64,000 bases of DNA from Perognathus longimembris pacificus (lineage: Eukaryota; Chordata; Mammalia; Rodentia; Heteromyidae): assembly GCF_023159225.1 (NCBI RefSeq), contig NC_063168.1, forward strand, positions 60,119,398 to 60,183,397, given 5' to 3'. Under the pieces are notes generated by a model. That model did no database searches, had not been told where the DNA came from, and was given only the letters and a program-made list of their open reading frames with translations. Below, one piece after another: positions 35,741-47,596 of the stretch (positions within the stretch are counted from its first letter, which is position 1; every line of letters starts with the position of its first letter). Both the position numbers and the translations under genes were made by a program.

Positions 35741-36184
35741 GTTACGAGTTATGAATAAAAGAACAAATTAAGAAACGAGATCAGCAATACCACTACAAAG
35801 CCTAATGTCACCATCCATCTAAATCATGTCTCAGTTCCCCTGGGTTGCTTGCAGTCTTGAGAAATGACAATATGACTATATCTGGGATTAGTGTTACTTT
35901 TCCTCTAAAGCATGTAGAATCCTTTGGTTGGTTCTTCCCCACTGCCCCCATCCCCTGACCTCTTGGTGAAGTAGCCATGTCATGGATGAGTTCAAACGCG
36001 GTGTCAAGAGAGAACAGCTCATGATTGCTGAGGGTGCTGGCAGAGCCACCCATGCTCCCTCTGTGCCATGGCCACAGCTCCATGTCTCCTGTTTCCCTCC
36101 CAGCACCGGAGTTCCACTCCTCTCAAGTCCGAGTCACCACCTTGGGGTCTAATATTAGATCCCCCATCCCCAATCAAGAGGCAG

Positions 36185-36470
36185 TGTTGGTGGTGGAATC
36201 CTGTCAGGAGACCTGATTCCTAGAGAAACGGAGCTCCACTCTGGCTGTCTTTCTTCTCAGTGTGACTTCCATTGGGTCACTGAACTTGCCACAGTCTCAG
36301 GGAAAAAAGGAAGCAAAACTTCCTGCCAGCCTCATCTCATTGACTACACTAGAAGATGTTGGAAGCAAAGCACTTTGCAGGCAGCAAAAAGCTCAGAGAT
36401 CAGGACTTACTTCCATGGTTGCAGGCATTATTACCATGGTTTGTGTGGCTGGGCAAGGCATGCTGCCTCT
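36185..36470 (+). mobile_element. Possible MIR fossil
   Basis: 'tgacttccattgggtcactg' and 'aacttgccacagtctcaggg' resemble the MIR core. The rest is weak. Confidence 0.35.
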
Positions 36471-36525
36471 CTAAGAGAACATTTGCTTCTGTTAATTGTT
36501 AAAGAATGCAACAACAACAACAAAA

Positions 36526-36725
36526 GGTGTGGTGTTGGTGGCTTATGCCCGTAAATCAGAGCTACAAGAAGGTTGAGATGTGGAGGAATATGGTTTGAAG
36601 TCAGCCTGGGTTGAAAATCTGGAAGAGCCTGTCTCCAAAATAATTAGCATAAAGGTGAACTGGAGGTGTGATTCAAGTGGCAGGTGAGCAAGCCGAGCAA
36701 GTACAACCCTGTTGCTGGGGGAAAA
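36526..36725 (+). mobile_element. B1-Geo dimeric SINE, decayed
   Basis: 'gtgttggtggcttatgcccg', 'gaagtcagcctgggttgaaa' and 'gattcaagtggcaggtgagc' end in an A run. It lies on the strand opposite BABAM2, about 250 bases from exon B. Confidence 0.65.
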
Positions 36726-36978
36726 AAAGTAAGGTAAGAAGGGCAGTGGATGGTGTGGCTCATGTGGTAGAAAACCAGCAAGTGCAAGGCCCTAAGAACT
36801 AGCAGGAAAAAAAATTTTTTTAAAGTAATTCTGGGAGCTCTAGAGTAATAAGCAAAATACCAAAAGCTATCTATCATATGTAAGAACTTAGTGCTGTTTT
36901 CTTAATCAAATCCCCTGGTCAGAGTTACCAGAAAGTGTGGGTATTGTTGGTATATGGTTTAAACAGGGTAAAACTTAC

Positions 36979-37049
36979 GTGCCAAAGTGACTGAGGAAAG
37001 CAGCAATATACTCCCTTCTTTTGTGATATCCTTGAATCACATACTGCAC
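36979..37049 (-). CDS. BABAM2: BABAM2 internal exon B (residues ~261-284)
   Basis: This is the second of three consecutive BABAM2 exons. The minus-strand acceptor GGTTCTCATTCTAG is followed by 71 nt encoding VQYVIQGYHKRREYIAAFLS and then HFG. The exon ends with the two bases AC of a split Thr codon, before the strong donor GTAAGT. The start of the second UEV-like fold, which contributes to BRCC45 contacts in BRISC and BRCA1-A, lies here. The intron separating it from exon A is 3,170 nt. Every residue agrees with the human protein as I remember it, and the reading frame joins exon A at phase 0 and exon C at phase 2. Confidence 0.96.
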
Positions 37050-37084
37050 CTAGAATGAGAACCCAAGCTGAGAAGTAGTGTAGA

Positions 37085-37340
37085 AAATTCTCAATGCTTT
37101 ATAGAAAAACTTCAAAGATTCAGAGAAGTAGAAAGAATGGGAAAATAAACACCCATATTCTCATCTCCTATATTCAACAACTCTGAATATTTTGTCTACT
37201 TGTTTCATCCAGCTATCTACCTACCCATCTATCAATCAATCTTGCTGAAACATTTCAAAGAAAATTAGAGACATTGTGACAGTTTAAGCCCTAAATAGTT
37301 CAGTATGCAACTTCAAGGAAGTAAGATGTTCTCCTATTCA
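37085..37340. mobile_element. Old L1-like segment
   Basis: 'gagaagtagaaagaatggga', 'acacccatattctcatctcc' and 'gttcagtatgcaacttcaag' resemble a stretch common in old L1 elements. Orientation is uncertain. Confidence 0.4.
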
Positions 37341-38791
37341 CTTAGTACCTTGTTCCAAGTGCCTCCGGGTTTTCAAAGGCAGCAACAATCAAGGTTTGAG
37401 GCATGTTATTAGTTTGTCTTTTTAAATCTTTCAATCTATAATAGCACGTCCTTGAGTGTGTGTACTTTGTATGTTTGTGTATGTCCGCAAGCATGCACAT
37501 GATCGCCTTTGCAAAGACATTGGTTAGTTATTCTGTAGAATGTCTCAATTTTCTGATTGCTTTCATTTTTTCCTTTACTGTCTACATTTCTTATAAAGTA
37601 GAAGCTAGTGCTAAAGGTCTGATTAGTTTCAGGTTCAACATTTTTAGCAAGACATCTTCACAAGCTTCTCCAGGGGGTTAAGGTGACAATAGCCAGGTGA
37701 CTCCATTGTAAGGAGCTGTGATGTACCCTTTTACCTTGGTGAGTGTGTTTCATGGGTACAACCCTGCCCCCAAGCCCACAGTATTTACCCCTTGAAGAAG
37801 CTGAAGGCCTAGTTCCCCATCAACCATTCACTTAGGAATTTTAGTATTTTGGGGGAGATTCTTGGCTGAATCAATCATTTCATTAATTAAAAATAATGTA
37901 ATAAGATGGTAAATGGTAGGCTTAAAACCATCTATCATTCTTTTTGCATTTATCACCTGACATTCTCTGTACAGAACTTTTCCCCATCAATTGGAATAAG
38001 TTGATTAACTTAAATTACTACTGAAGAGGTAAGATAATACTTCTTTCGTTTAAAAACCCTGAAATTCAGAATAAGTATTATAATCAGAGATTGTATCTTT
38101 TTATATTTCCTTGTTACCACCAAATGACAGCTTCTATTTTAAAATTTGTGAACTCATTAAGCTAGGCATTTGAAGGGTAGTCATTTACTCTCCAGCTTCT
38201 TCCCTAAAAACAAATTATTTACAGTGTCCTTGCAATGGTTGAAAGAAACAGTAAGAATGAGACCCCCAAATTTGTTTACATTGGCTGTAGCCACAATACA
38301 TTTCCATGGCTAATGAAAGCTCAAGATAAAGTACTTGGAATAACCTTGACACAATTGGTACCGATAGTCCTGTTGTACCCTTTAAAAGTAAAACAATTCT
38401 ATTTATATAATAGGGGTTTATGTCGATTTACAAAAACAGTGCTTACTTTGCAAGCTTAATGCAGGATCAGAAATGTTATTTTCGGAAAAGAAAAACAGAT
38501 GATAAGCTTGCTTAAGTGGCTTTGTTTGAAAAGGGGATGAAAACAGTTCTGTGTACTTGATTTTAAAAACAGAAAACCATTTTAACAGAAACCCACAACA
38601 AAACTGGCTATAAAGATAGATTCCAATGTAATTATGGAAATTCATTTGAAGAGATTGTTCCTAAAAGCAGCCCATACTGTCCTCATTTAGAGCAAACAGA
38701 AGAACACCAATTTCAAAAGACAAGTAAAATTAATGAAAGGGAACCAGATAAGAAAAATGAACTGATTCTTCTTACATTTCCGGGAAAACAA

Positions 38792-38798
38792 TAATATA

Positions 38799-38829
<31 letters not shown>

Positions 38830-38831
38830 AG
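38792..38831. repeat. (TA)n and T-run simple repeat
   Basis: About eleven TA units run directly into a T run of about 17. Confidence 0.9.
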
Positions 38832-39599
38832 GAAAATGTATGACTAGAAATTAATCTCAATTGGAGAGCTTTAAAAAGGCTTTTCTTCTCAGTTCTGTAA
38901 GACTCAATTTGCATTTTTCTCTATAATTCTGGGACACAGATTTGAAGGCACTGCAAAGCCCCAGAATGTAAATAAGGACTCTGTCCTCTGCATATTCTCA
39001 TAGGAGGGGGGGCGGTTGGGGGAATCTGGCCTCAGGAGAAGCCACCATTCCATGAGAGGTCCCAGGCTGCAGAGTTGCCAGATTTCAGTTTCTTTGACAG
39101 AAAATCATACGGAAGCCTTTGAGATATTATTGTACATCAAAAATGTTTCCTATATGAAGATGCAGTATCTTTCCAATGAGAGACAAAAGATCTATTTTTT
39201 CAAGCCAATATGAACAAGTCAACAGGAACAAAGAAAACAGTACTTTCGTAATTAAACCAACTGAGTCACAGTCCACATGGGAAAGGAAAGAAAGCCAGAG
39301 TTGCTAGTGCATTAATATCTCTAGTTTTCAGCTATATACCCTGGCTAGACATTAACTACACTCATATGCTTTCTGGAAATACCTGACAGCCACCATTATA
39401 GTAAATTCAGCTACTTGTAATGGCTCATGAATACAACTAAAAGAAAGCTTTAGATGATCTGATATGGCTGGGTAGAAGACTAACAGATCTGGAATTTTTT
39501 CCCCTTAAGCAAGATTCTAATGAACTGCCTCTTAGATATGACAGGAAGAATCAAGGATTCATGATTAAAAGGAGAGGTTCAGAAAAGCAGGAAGAAATG

Positions 39600-39850
39600 A
39601 GTAGTTTTAAAGAATTACCCCGTGGCATTGTATATACAAATTGCATTGCTAAGTGGCAAAAATTCAATATTTAACCTAAAAATTAATGAAAGTGAGGAGA
39701 GGGGTAGGATGGGAAGAGTGGGTGAGAATGTGAAAAGGGGTGACATTCATCAAAAGGCACTGTATTCATAAGCTGCTCTGTTAAATAGCAACTCCTTTGT
39801 ACAACTACTTAAAGAAGATACTATTTTTTAAAAAGAATTATATCGATAGC
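39600..39850 (+). mobile_element. Possible L1 3' end
   Basis: A G/A-rich stretch 'gaggagaggggtaggatggg' followed by 'aaaaggcactgtattcataa' and 'cctttgtacaactacttaaa' resembles an L1 3' UTR. Weak. Confidence 0.3.
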
Positions 39851-40219
39851 ATCTAGTGACAAGTACATTCATGGATGTATGTATGTAATGGAAGGGGTTA
39901 GGTTACTAGGCTACATTTTGCAAAAACTTGGGGAACAAAAGGAAACTCAAGAAAGGGGTGACTTAAATCTCAAGATATCAAATAAAGAGATGAAGGTAAG
40001 ACTGCAAGAGGAAGTCAGGATCCTTAGAAAGGGAGAGGAAAACAAGGAAACAGCAGGAGAAACAGATGGATTAAGATTCCAAGCAGACAAGGTGATATTA
40101 GATGGTGGCTAAAGTAAAAGATGGTCTGAGGCAGCAGGAACACTCAGGGTGATTCTGGGGATGTATGGTATGGGGGAAAGGATCTCAAAGACACGAGGGG
40201 TCATGGGACTTCCATTTAC

Positions 40220-40319
40220 CTTGTTGGTGAGCAGGTGACAAACTTGAGGAACATAGTCAATGAGACATCCTCCTCCTGGAAAAGCAGGAATATGAAGAGC
40301 TGAGGAGCCTCCCAGGGCA
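40220..40319 (-). CDS. BABAM2: BABAM2 internal exon A (residues ~228-260)
   Basis: BABAM2 (BRE/BRCC45) is the scaffold subunit of the BRCA1-A complex (nucleus, DNA damage) and of BRISC (cytoplasm). Both are K63-specific deubiquitinase assemblies with BRCC36, BABAM1 and an Abraxas protein. Read on the minus strand, this 100-nt exon follows a pyrimidine-rich acceptor (CTCTTTTCCTTTCAG) and ends AACAAG before the donor GTAAAT. The first base completes a split codon (His227 in human). The next 33 codons begin [17 protein letters not shown] and end CHLLTNK, identical to the human protein as I recall it. The exon covers the linker leading into the second UEV-like domain. It ends in phase 0, which matches the next exon. 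The identification rests on memory of the family, but sequence, splice sites and phase all agree. Confidence 0.96.
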
Positions 40320-40626
40320 CTGAAAGGAAAAGAGCACAGGATTACTTATCTTAGGACCCAACTTCTCTCTTCAAAGTCTGACCACCAACTGCCGTGGCCT
40401 AAGAATGATAAAAATATGGGCTTTGCTTTGTTATTAAATTCCAGGATTTTAACTCATTTGCTTACATTACCATGTTCATTCTGTACATCATTAAGAACAC
40501 TTAAGGATTTCATCACATAAAAGTATAAATTAGCAAATTTGACCAGCAGAGTTAAATTTTAGACCAACAATAGTGGTTGTATATACTATTGTGTATATTA
40601 CTCAGGCTTTTATACTTTTTACTTTT

Positions 40627-40843
40627 TGTTGTTGTTGTTGGTTGTGGGGCTTGAACTCTGAGCTGTCCCTGAGCTCTTCAGCTCAAGACTAACACTTTAC
40701 GACTTGAGCCCCTTCCAGTTTTTAAGTGGTTAATTGGAGATGAGTCTCTCGGAGTTTCCTGCCAAGGCTGGCTTTGAACTACGATCCTCAGATCTTAGTC
40801 TCCTGAGTAGTTAGGACTACAGGCATGAGCCACCGGCACCGGC
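40627..40843 (-). mobile_element. B1-Geo dimeric SINE
   Basis: (TTG)n tail, 'gtggggcttgaactctgagc', 'ggttaattggagatgagtct', 'gaactacgatcctcagatct' and 'ggcatgagccaccggcaccg'. Similar 'tttttaacttttatactc'-type sequence on both sides suggests a target duplication. Confidence 0.85.
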
Positions 40844-40998
40844 TACTTTTTAACTTTTATACTCTGCATTGTGTCTAATTCAGGACTGTACAAAGGTAAG
40901 TTATTCATAAGCATGTGAGCTGAACTAATAATTGATGGCACTTTACAACATTACAAAGAAGAGACTAATTCTCTAGTTTATCAGTCCTTTGATCTTGT

Positions 40999-41203
40999 AT
41001 TTTTTTTTTTGGCCAGTCCTGGGCCTTGGACTCAGGGCCTGAGCACTGTCCCTGGCTTCTTTTTGCTCAAGGCTAGCACTCTGCCACTTGAGCCACAGCA
41101 TCACTTCTGGCTGTTTTCTGTATATGTGGTGCTGGGGAATTGAACCCAGGGCTTCATGTATACGAGGCAAGCACTCTTGCCACTAGGCCATATCCCCAGC
41201 CCA
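40999..41203 (-). mobile_element. IDL-Geo SINE, older subfamily
   Basis: A reverse-oriented complete dimer: poly-T, 'ggccagtcctgggccttgga', 'ctttttgctcaaggctagca', 'gaattgaacccagggcttca' and 'ccactaggccatatcccc'. Confidence 0.95.
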
Positions 41204-42284
41204 GTTGAAGAGATTTTCAAGCACTGCTCTTATTCTGCCAATTTATATACACTGATTTAGTCGTATTTCATTTTAGTCCATGAAGAAATAGAAGGTAAGA
41301 TCTCATCATAAAAGCTCCTTTTATGCTTTTTCCCTCACAAGTTTTGCCTGAGACTCTGCCATACCAACTTCTTGCCCTTCCCCTTTGCCCCTGCCTCTGC
41401 CTCTTTCCTGTGCTGCTCTGCTCTAGGGGTCGGGATCCACAGCACCAAGTGTCCCTTTCCTCTCATCCTCAGCCCTGCCCCAGTCTCAGCTCAGCCCCAC
41501 AGAGTCGCTTAAGGAGTTAGTCAGGCCTGCCTTTTCCAGCCAGCCCTGCATTCCGGGGATATTGCAGTCAGCCCTGGAATGTCTGCATAGGGTGAGTGCT
41601 CTGTTGTACTTGATCAGCCTATGATTTTTTTTTTCTTTTTGGTTCATCAGTATCAAAGAACTGGATATCACAAGGCTTTGCTTCTGCCTTCCACCCTTTG
41701 AAAATATAATAGTGGTTTTACTTCATGGCACTTGACTTTGTTTATTTAGCATAGTCGGGCAGCATTCAGGCAATCTCAAACCTAAATAATAATAATGAGG
41801 TGGATATTCATTTGTGAACCATTAACACTTACTTACTAGTATGTGACCTAGGATGTTATATCTTATATTCTTACAAGCTAAGAAACTACTGAGTTAAATA
41901 AGGGGGGGGGAGAGCACATTTTTAACAATAAACTTAGTTTAAACTGTCTTTTATAGCACCTGAAGTGCTTCGCACCTTGAAGCCTGCCCTGCATGAGTAA
42001 CTAAACCATTCAGAAGTAAACACACCAGAAGTGGTCAGTTCATCACATCCAAGTCCAAATGCAGCCAATTGTTGGGGGGCGGGGCTGGCACAGAGGTGTA
42101 AACAACATGAGGAGGAATGCTTGCCTGGCTGCCAAGATGTCCTTCCATCTGTATCTGTTTTGAGTCTGGTCTCCTCATCCAGAACCTAACCCAGGACATT
42201 TACAGGAGCCAGATGTGCTGGTATCCCCAACCCTATAGCCTTTTGATATTAAATTCCCCTTCTTCTCAGGTATGCAAATATTAC

Positions 42285-42505
42285 AGCAGAAATAGCATGG
42301 ACTATAGGGCCAGGCAGACAGACCTGTGGTGCCATCGTGGTTTTACTAGAGACTAATTGTGTGAAGCTGAGGCAATTTCTTGTGCTTTCCAAGCCTTGAT
42401 TTCCTCACCTATGAAATTATAATAATAGTTCTCACTTCCTTGCATTATAGGGAATATTAAGTCAGATAATATGCTAGAGCAGCTAACAAATATTAGTTCC
42501 TGATC
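42285..42505 (+). mobile_element. MIR SINE fossil
   Basis: 'catggactatagggccaggc', 'gtgtgaagctgaggcaattt', 'cctcacctatgaaattataa' and 'gcagctaacaaatattagtt' are in MIR order. Confidence 0.7.
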
Positions 42506-43611
42506 ATCAAATAAGTAAGATACAGAAACATGGGCCTTCTAGCAAACCCCACTTAGTCTTGAATTTCTTCACACTTGGACTTCTTTTCATCATAGGTAAT
42601 TTTTTATGGCTACAGTTCAGAATGACCTGATTTCTGGGGGAGGAAGTATGAAGTGGGGTAAGGGAAGGAGGCAAACAGAGAGAGAAGGAGACATTTAAGT
42701 TCAAAGGCTTATCCACAAACTATTTTCCTTGCTTATAAGCAATTTAATGATTGATTAAAAACTTACTTTGTAGTGTTTTCATCAAAGTCAAAGGCTACTG
42801 CAGTCAATTCCCAGGAACTAAATTTTTGGAATTTTATAATGCTAAGGACTGTTTTTCTTAGTAAGCTGTAAATAGTGTGGATCTTGACATTATCTACATT
42901 ATACAGATCTCTAGCCAGTAACCACAGAGTATAAACATCAGCCTCTTGTTTGTTGTCCAATGATGTTTTCTTCTTGATCAGTTTTCCTTCCCAGTGGAAT
43001 CATTAAAACCTTCTGGTGAGGTGTGAGCCTTCTGTGTATTTGTGCATAGAGAAGCAAGGACAGAGCCAGACTCAGCTTCATGGGACATCATAGTTTCCCT
43101 AGACTTCTTCAGGGTTTGTGTTGAATCCAATCCAACATCTGCTCTGAGTGTTGAAAGGAAACAATGGCCTTGCTGCTCCTGTACAGTTGCAAAGTGAAGA
43201 TGACTCATTAATGTCATACTGAGTTGAACACTGTCATATAATACTCTCTGTTGTCAGGATTATTGTGCTTTTAGGTCTCTGAGTAGAAAAAAAATATTTC
43301 TTTTCCACATCTACATCTGTGCCTATCCTTGACTTTTGGTTGTTGATTTTTTCATTCACATTGTAAACCTACATAAAATAATTTCAGAAATGTATAGTCA
43401 GTCCAGGATAGATTTGGAGTCCATTTGTGGTTAAGTATGTTTTCTGTGTCACAAACTTGAGACTCAGATAACTCCAGGGAGACTAACTAAACTCCAGGGA
43501 GACTCAGATAATAATAAGATTAAGGACTTTCAGAGTGTTCTATATCCTGCTATATTTCAGGTTTTTATGGAGCTTATAGAAATACATAAATTAAAATAAG
43601 AAAAACAAATG

Positions 43612-43775
43612 AGGACTTGGGCATAGTGGCTTGTACCTGTAATCCCACCTACTTGGGTTATGAAGATAGGAAATTTGTGGTATGAGGCTGGCCCAGACAA
43701 AAGTGTGAGTCTCTGAAAAATGTGGTCAAGTGGAAGAGTACCTGATGCCCCAATACCTCAAATAAAAGACAGACA
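43612..43775 (+). mobile_element. Decayed B1-Geo SINE
   Basis: 'ttgggcatagtggcttgtac', 'ggtatgaggctggcccagac' and a shortened right part 'gtggtcaagtggaagagtac'. Confidence 0.6.
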
Positions 43776-43794
43776 GAAAGGCTTGTAGGGAAGG

Positions 43795-43846
43795 GAGGAA
43801 GGGAGGGAGGCAGGCAGGCTGGCAAGCAGGCAGGCAGGCAGGCAAA
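43795..43846. repeat. GGGA / AGGC simple repeat
   Basis: (GGAAGGGA) units run into six or more AGGC-type tetranucleotides between two SINEs. Confidence 0.9.
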
Positions 43847-43871
43847 AGGAAAGATTAAGAATGATAGATGA

Positions 43872-44112
43872 GTAGGCTCTGGTGGCTCATGCCTATAATC
43901 CTAGCTATTCAGGAGGCTGAAATATGAAGATCACAGTTCAAAGCCAGCCCAGGCAGAAAAATCTGTGAGATTTTATCTCCAATAAGCCACTCAGAAAATG
44001 TTGGAAGTGGCACTGTGGCTCAAGTGGTAGAGCACTAATCTTGAGCACACAGAGGCTCAGGAACAGCACCTGGGATCTGAGTTCAATCCCTACTACCAGC
44101 AGAAAAAGGCAA
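43872..44112 (+). mobile_element. B1-Geo dimeric SINE
   Basis: 'ctctggtggctcatgcctat', 'agccagcccaggcagaaaaa', 'gtggcactgtggctcaagtg' and 'gagcactaatcttgagcaca' form a near-complete dimer. Confidence 0.9.
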
Positions 44113-44324
44113 AAGAGTAACACATGAAATGTATGCTATAAATTTCTAAACAATTCCTTCTACTAGTTGTATGTTGATTAAATGGAGAAAATTTCGGATG
44201 TGTGGGCCATTTCTGAATCAGCATTCTAAATTAGTAATTGAATTAATGATTATTGACTAGATTTTCTTGTTTATGAGTGATTTTTGGCTGTACCTTTCTC
44301 ATATACTCTTAAGAATACAAGATC

Positions 44325-44390
44325 AGGGCTGGGGATATGGCCTAGTGGCAAGAGTGCTTGCCTCGCATACATGAAGCACTGGGTTCAATT
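44325..44390 (+). mobile_element. IDL monomer, 3'-incomplete
   Basis: 'agggctggggatatggccta', 'gcttgcctcgcatacatgaa' and 'gggttcaattct' give the left monomer only. It breaks off before the Geo half and has no A tail. Confidence 0.85.
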
Positions 44391-44989
44391 CTACTCAGTT
44401 TTCTCAGTTGGGTAGGGAGAATACTCTTAAAACAACTAATTTCTACCATCACTAAGAGGTAGAGGAACATTGAGAGTATACTAAAATGCCAATAAGCACT
44501 CCAAAAGAAACTATTCTAAAAGGTCTCTAAGTTTTGAGTGTTCCATGTCCCAAGGTTATGACAAAACACTTCCAGGGACACTTGGGTCAGCCTTAGTGTC
44601 CAACTCTTGCTCTTGGCTTGGGTTCTGAAGGACAGGAGCTGACCAGGCTGCCTCCTCCACAGTCTGACTCAGGGGAGTGTGGGAGGCTGATGCATGGAAG
44701 TGGGGAACTTCCGGGATGGTAAATAGAGACAAGCAGCCTAAAGCCTCTAGCAAAAGGTAAAGGGAAGGTGTGCTGGCCTTAGGTCCCACTCAACAAATAC
44801 CAACTGTATGCTTAGGTCTTGTTAAGGATTTGAGTTTCCCATTCTGAATTCATGACTAGGACATCAAGATAAGTCCCTTTGAGGGAGAGAAATTCCAGGG
44901 GCCTCAAAAATCTAGGGCACTCTATGATACCAGAGTCTTTTCTGGTGGCTTGCCAGGCCAGCCACTACAATAAAGCAAGTTGCTGTTAT

Positions 44990-45215
44990 TCATTGGGTAC
45001 TCACTTGGGCCTGGCACTCCATTGGGAATTTCATGGTATCTAAAGTGTGCAACACCTGTCAAGTAGATCTAATTAGCCCAATTTACAAAGGAGAAAATTG
45101 AAGTTCTAAAAGTCTAGTATCTTGTCCAAGATAACCCAGAGAGCATGTAGCAGAGATGAGCTTAAATTCAGATCTTTCTGTTCCAAAGCCTATACCTCTT
45201 TTTATTAGGAATTCT
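44990..45215 (-). mobile_element. MIR SINE fossil, reverse
   Basis: 'caatttacaaaggagaaaat', 'tcttgtccaagataacccag' and 'cttaaattcagatctttctg' are in reverse MIR order. Confidence 0.8.
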
Positions 45216-46059
45216 TTCACAAAAAGATACTGTAAAATGTTTTAAAGTCTACTTCCTATCTATATACCGAAGCAGTTGTATAAGTACCAAGATTGTCCTC
45301 AAAGCCTTTATCCATCAAATTTACCACCTTGTCATCTCACTTATTCTCATCTTAAGATACACATGTCACAACTTAAAGGTGGTGGGATTGAAAAAAAAAT
45401 CGCTTATAGATTCTGAAAACCCAGAAGAATATTAACAGCAAGTTAAGCAGAGATTCCGGCTTCAGAAGGGTTTCTAACTGGATTTTTCTTTTCTTGTAAA
45501 GCATTTTCTCGACTTATTATCTCTTATCTCATTTTATGGTTTCAATTTTGAGCTATCTCCCAGCCCTTCAGGGAAGCAAAATCGGTGTGGAAAAATCCCA
45601 GTGAGTCCAGCAGAAGACAATAAATGACGCCGATAAGTATGGGGAGTTAAGTGCACAGGTAGGAGAAGTGTGGGGAGTCATGCTGGATCAGAGGCCCACA
45701 GAGGCATCAGAGTAGGCCTGGATACAACACATTGGTGACTAAAGTGGTATTTCCAGTAACCATACTCCCCAGCATAGTAAAGGTCTTTGTTAAAATACAG
45801 TATTCCATTTTTCCTTTCCCATTTTTGGAGGGACACATAAAAATGGAAATGTGCTGTGACAACTATGATTAAGCACTCAGAAAATGTTCTTCTTTGGAGC
45901 AAAGTCTAAAGAAGTTGACATTGCTAAGTTGCATTACTTTAATGGTTATAAAATTATTAAACAGGACAAGTTTTAAATACAAAGGCATACTAGTTTGGAT
46001 AATTTCAATCAGCTGTTTTCTGCTTAGGGATGGATTTTAAACAAAAACAATTTAAAAGG

Positions 46060-46265
46060 GCTGGGGATATAGCCTAGTGGCAAGAGTGCCTGCCTCGGAT
46101 ACACGAGGCCCTAGGTTCGATTCCCCAGCACCACATATACAGAAAACGGCCAGAAGCGGCGCTGTGGCTCAAGTGGCGGAGTGCTAGCCTTGAGCGGGAA
46201 GAAGCCAGGGACAGTGCTCAGGCCCGGAGTCCAAGGCCCAGGACTGGCCAAAAAAAAAAAAAAAA
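46060..46265 (+). mobile_element. IDL-Geo SINE, young subfamily
   Basis: A complete dimer with GAGCGGGAAGAAG. A 17-bp target duplication aaaaacaatttaaaagg lies at 46043-46059 and 46266-46282. Confidence 0.96.
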
Positions 46266-47596
46266 AAAAACAATTTAAAAGGCAGTAAGAGGAACTTGGT
46301 TGGTAAATGAAATTCTCTACTAAACAAGAATGAACAAAAACCTCTGTTTACTAAGCAATAACAATAATAGATAAGGCACATACTAGTTGTGTTTCCTATT
46401 CCAAATTCTCTCTTCACACCAACCTATAGGATAGGGGTTAGTCCATCCAATAGAAGTGACAGATGCTAGATAATTGCCCTAGAGGCCTTAAGACCGTGAT
46501 GGCAAATATACATCTAATCCTAGCTCTCTCACCTAAATCTGCTGTACCCTACTCCCAGGCCATCGGCTCTCACTTCTGGGATCACTAAACCCCAACTACC
46601 AGACCTGACTTCTGGTTCCACACATGGCTTGTGTGTTTCGGGAAGCTGCTTGCACTGACCAATCCCTTGAGGTTATTTCCAGGAACATTTATTAACCTTA
46701 TTTAGGTACCTGAATTGAAGTGAACAGAGCCTCTTTCATTCTAGGAAAAGGAACTCTTGGAAACATAGAAGAATTCTGAGTGCCAGAGTACTCACTTTCC
46801 AGCAGAGAGGAGGTGGAATGCAAGCAAGGAAAACTGACATTTAAAATAATACTAAAGATGAGAATATTTTAATTGCAAACAGAGCATGCCCAACAACATG
46901 AACACTAACCAAGCTTTGTTCAGATGTTTTTTAAGTTTGTTAACATCTCACAAAAGACTTTAAGGGTAGTAATCTTAACAGATGTCTGCAATCATGATTT
47001 TGTTAGCATATGGAAAAGCATTTAAGTGAGGCCCCCAAAACAATAATGGACTTAGCAGATGCTGTTCTACTGTGATGGGGTATGAGCTTCCTACAATGAT
47101 GCCTGGCCTCTACCGACATGAACAGGGAAAGATAGAGGAAAGCTCTGCCCTCTTGCTGAAACTCTATCCTCTCTATCTCTGGCCAATGACTTGTAATTGT
47201 AATTCCATACCCTCTTCCCCCAGATAGGGTCCAATGCTTTTGCCTGAATGGGACCACAATCCTCCTACATCTATTTGCCTCTCAAGTAGGTGGAGATCCA
47301 AGGTGTATGCCCCTACACATAGCTTGTTTTTGAGATAACTTTCCTTTTCTCCCTCAAGGCTGGCCTGGAATGACAATCTTCCTATTTCTGCTTTAAGAAT
47401 TACTGGGCTAACACATATGTGTCACTGTGCTTGACACATGGCAATCTTATTAAGAAGTGAAACTATTTTCAAACACCTCTGGTTAAGAATGGGTAGATTT
47501 ACTGTGAGCTTGTTGTAAATTTACAAATTGTAAGTTCTGTGGAATGGCTTTATTGCTCAGCTATTGCATAGTTCCCTCCCTCTTTTCCTCCCTCCC

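Larger units (their letters stand above)
35409..36978 (-). other. BABAM2: BABAM2 intron between exons B and C
   Basis: A 1,570-nt intron with GTAAGT donor and TTAG acceptor. It contains a MIR fossil (35545-35740), a weaker MIR-like stretch (36185-36470), and a decayed B1-Geo dimer (36526-36725). A Geo-like fragment follows at about 36745-36815. The GC-richer stretch 35900-36180 contains a minus-strand ORF beginning MGGSAST that I cannot assign. Confidence 0.85.
37050..40219 (-). other. BABAM2: BABAM2 intron between exons A and B
   Basis: A 3,170-nt intron, donor GTAAAT. It holds an old L1-like piece (37085-37340), a TA microsatellite next to a T run (38792-38831), and a G/A-rich stretch at 39600-39850 resembling an L1 3' end. 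The remainder, including 37350-38780 and 38840-39590, is unremarkable AT-rich sequence in which I see no feature. Confidence 0.85.

Noticed and set aside
42763..42960. Minus-strand ORF ending WELTAVAFDFDENTTK
   Set aside because: Considered as a further BABAM2 exon, but it does not match any part of the protein and has no convincing acceptor.
45678..45902. Minus-strand ORF with NKDLYYAGEYGYWKYHFS
   Set aside because: It looks protein-like at first, but I find no acceptor at its start and no nearby polyadenylation signal, and it matches no family I know.
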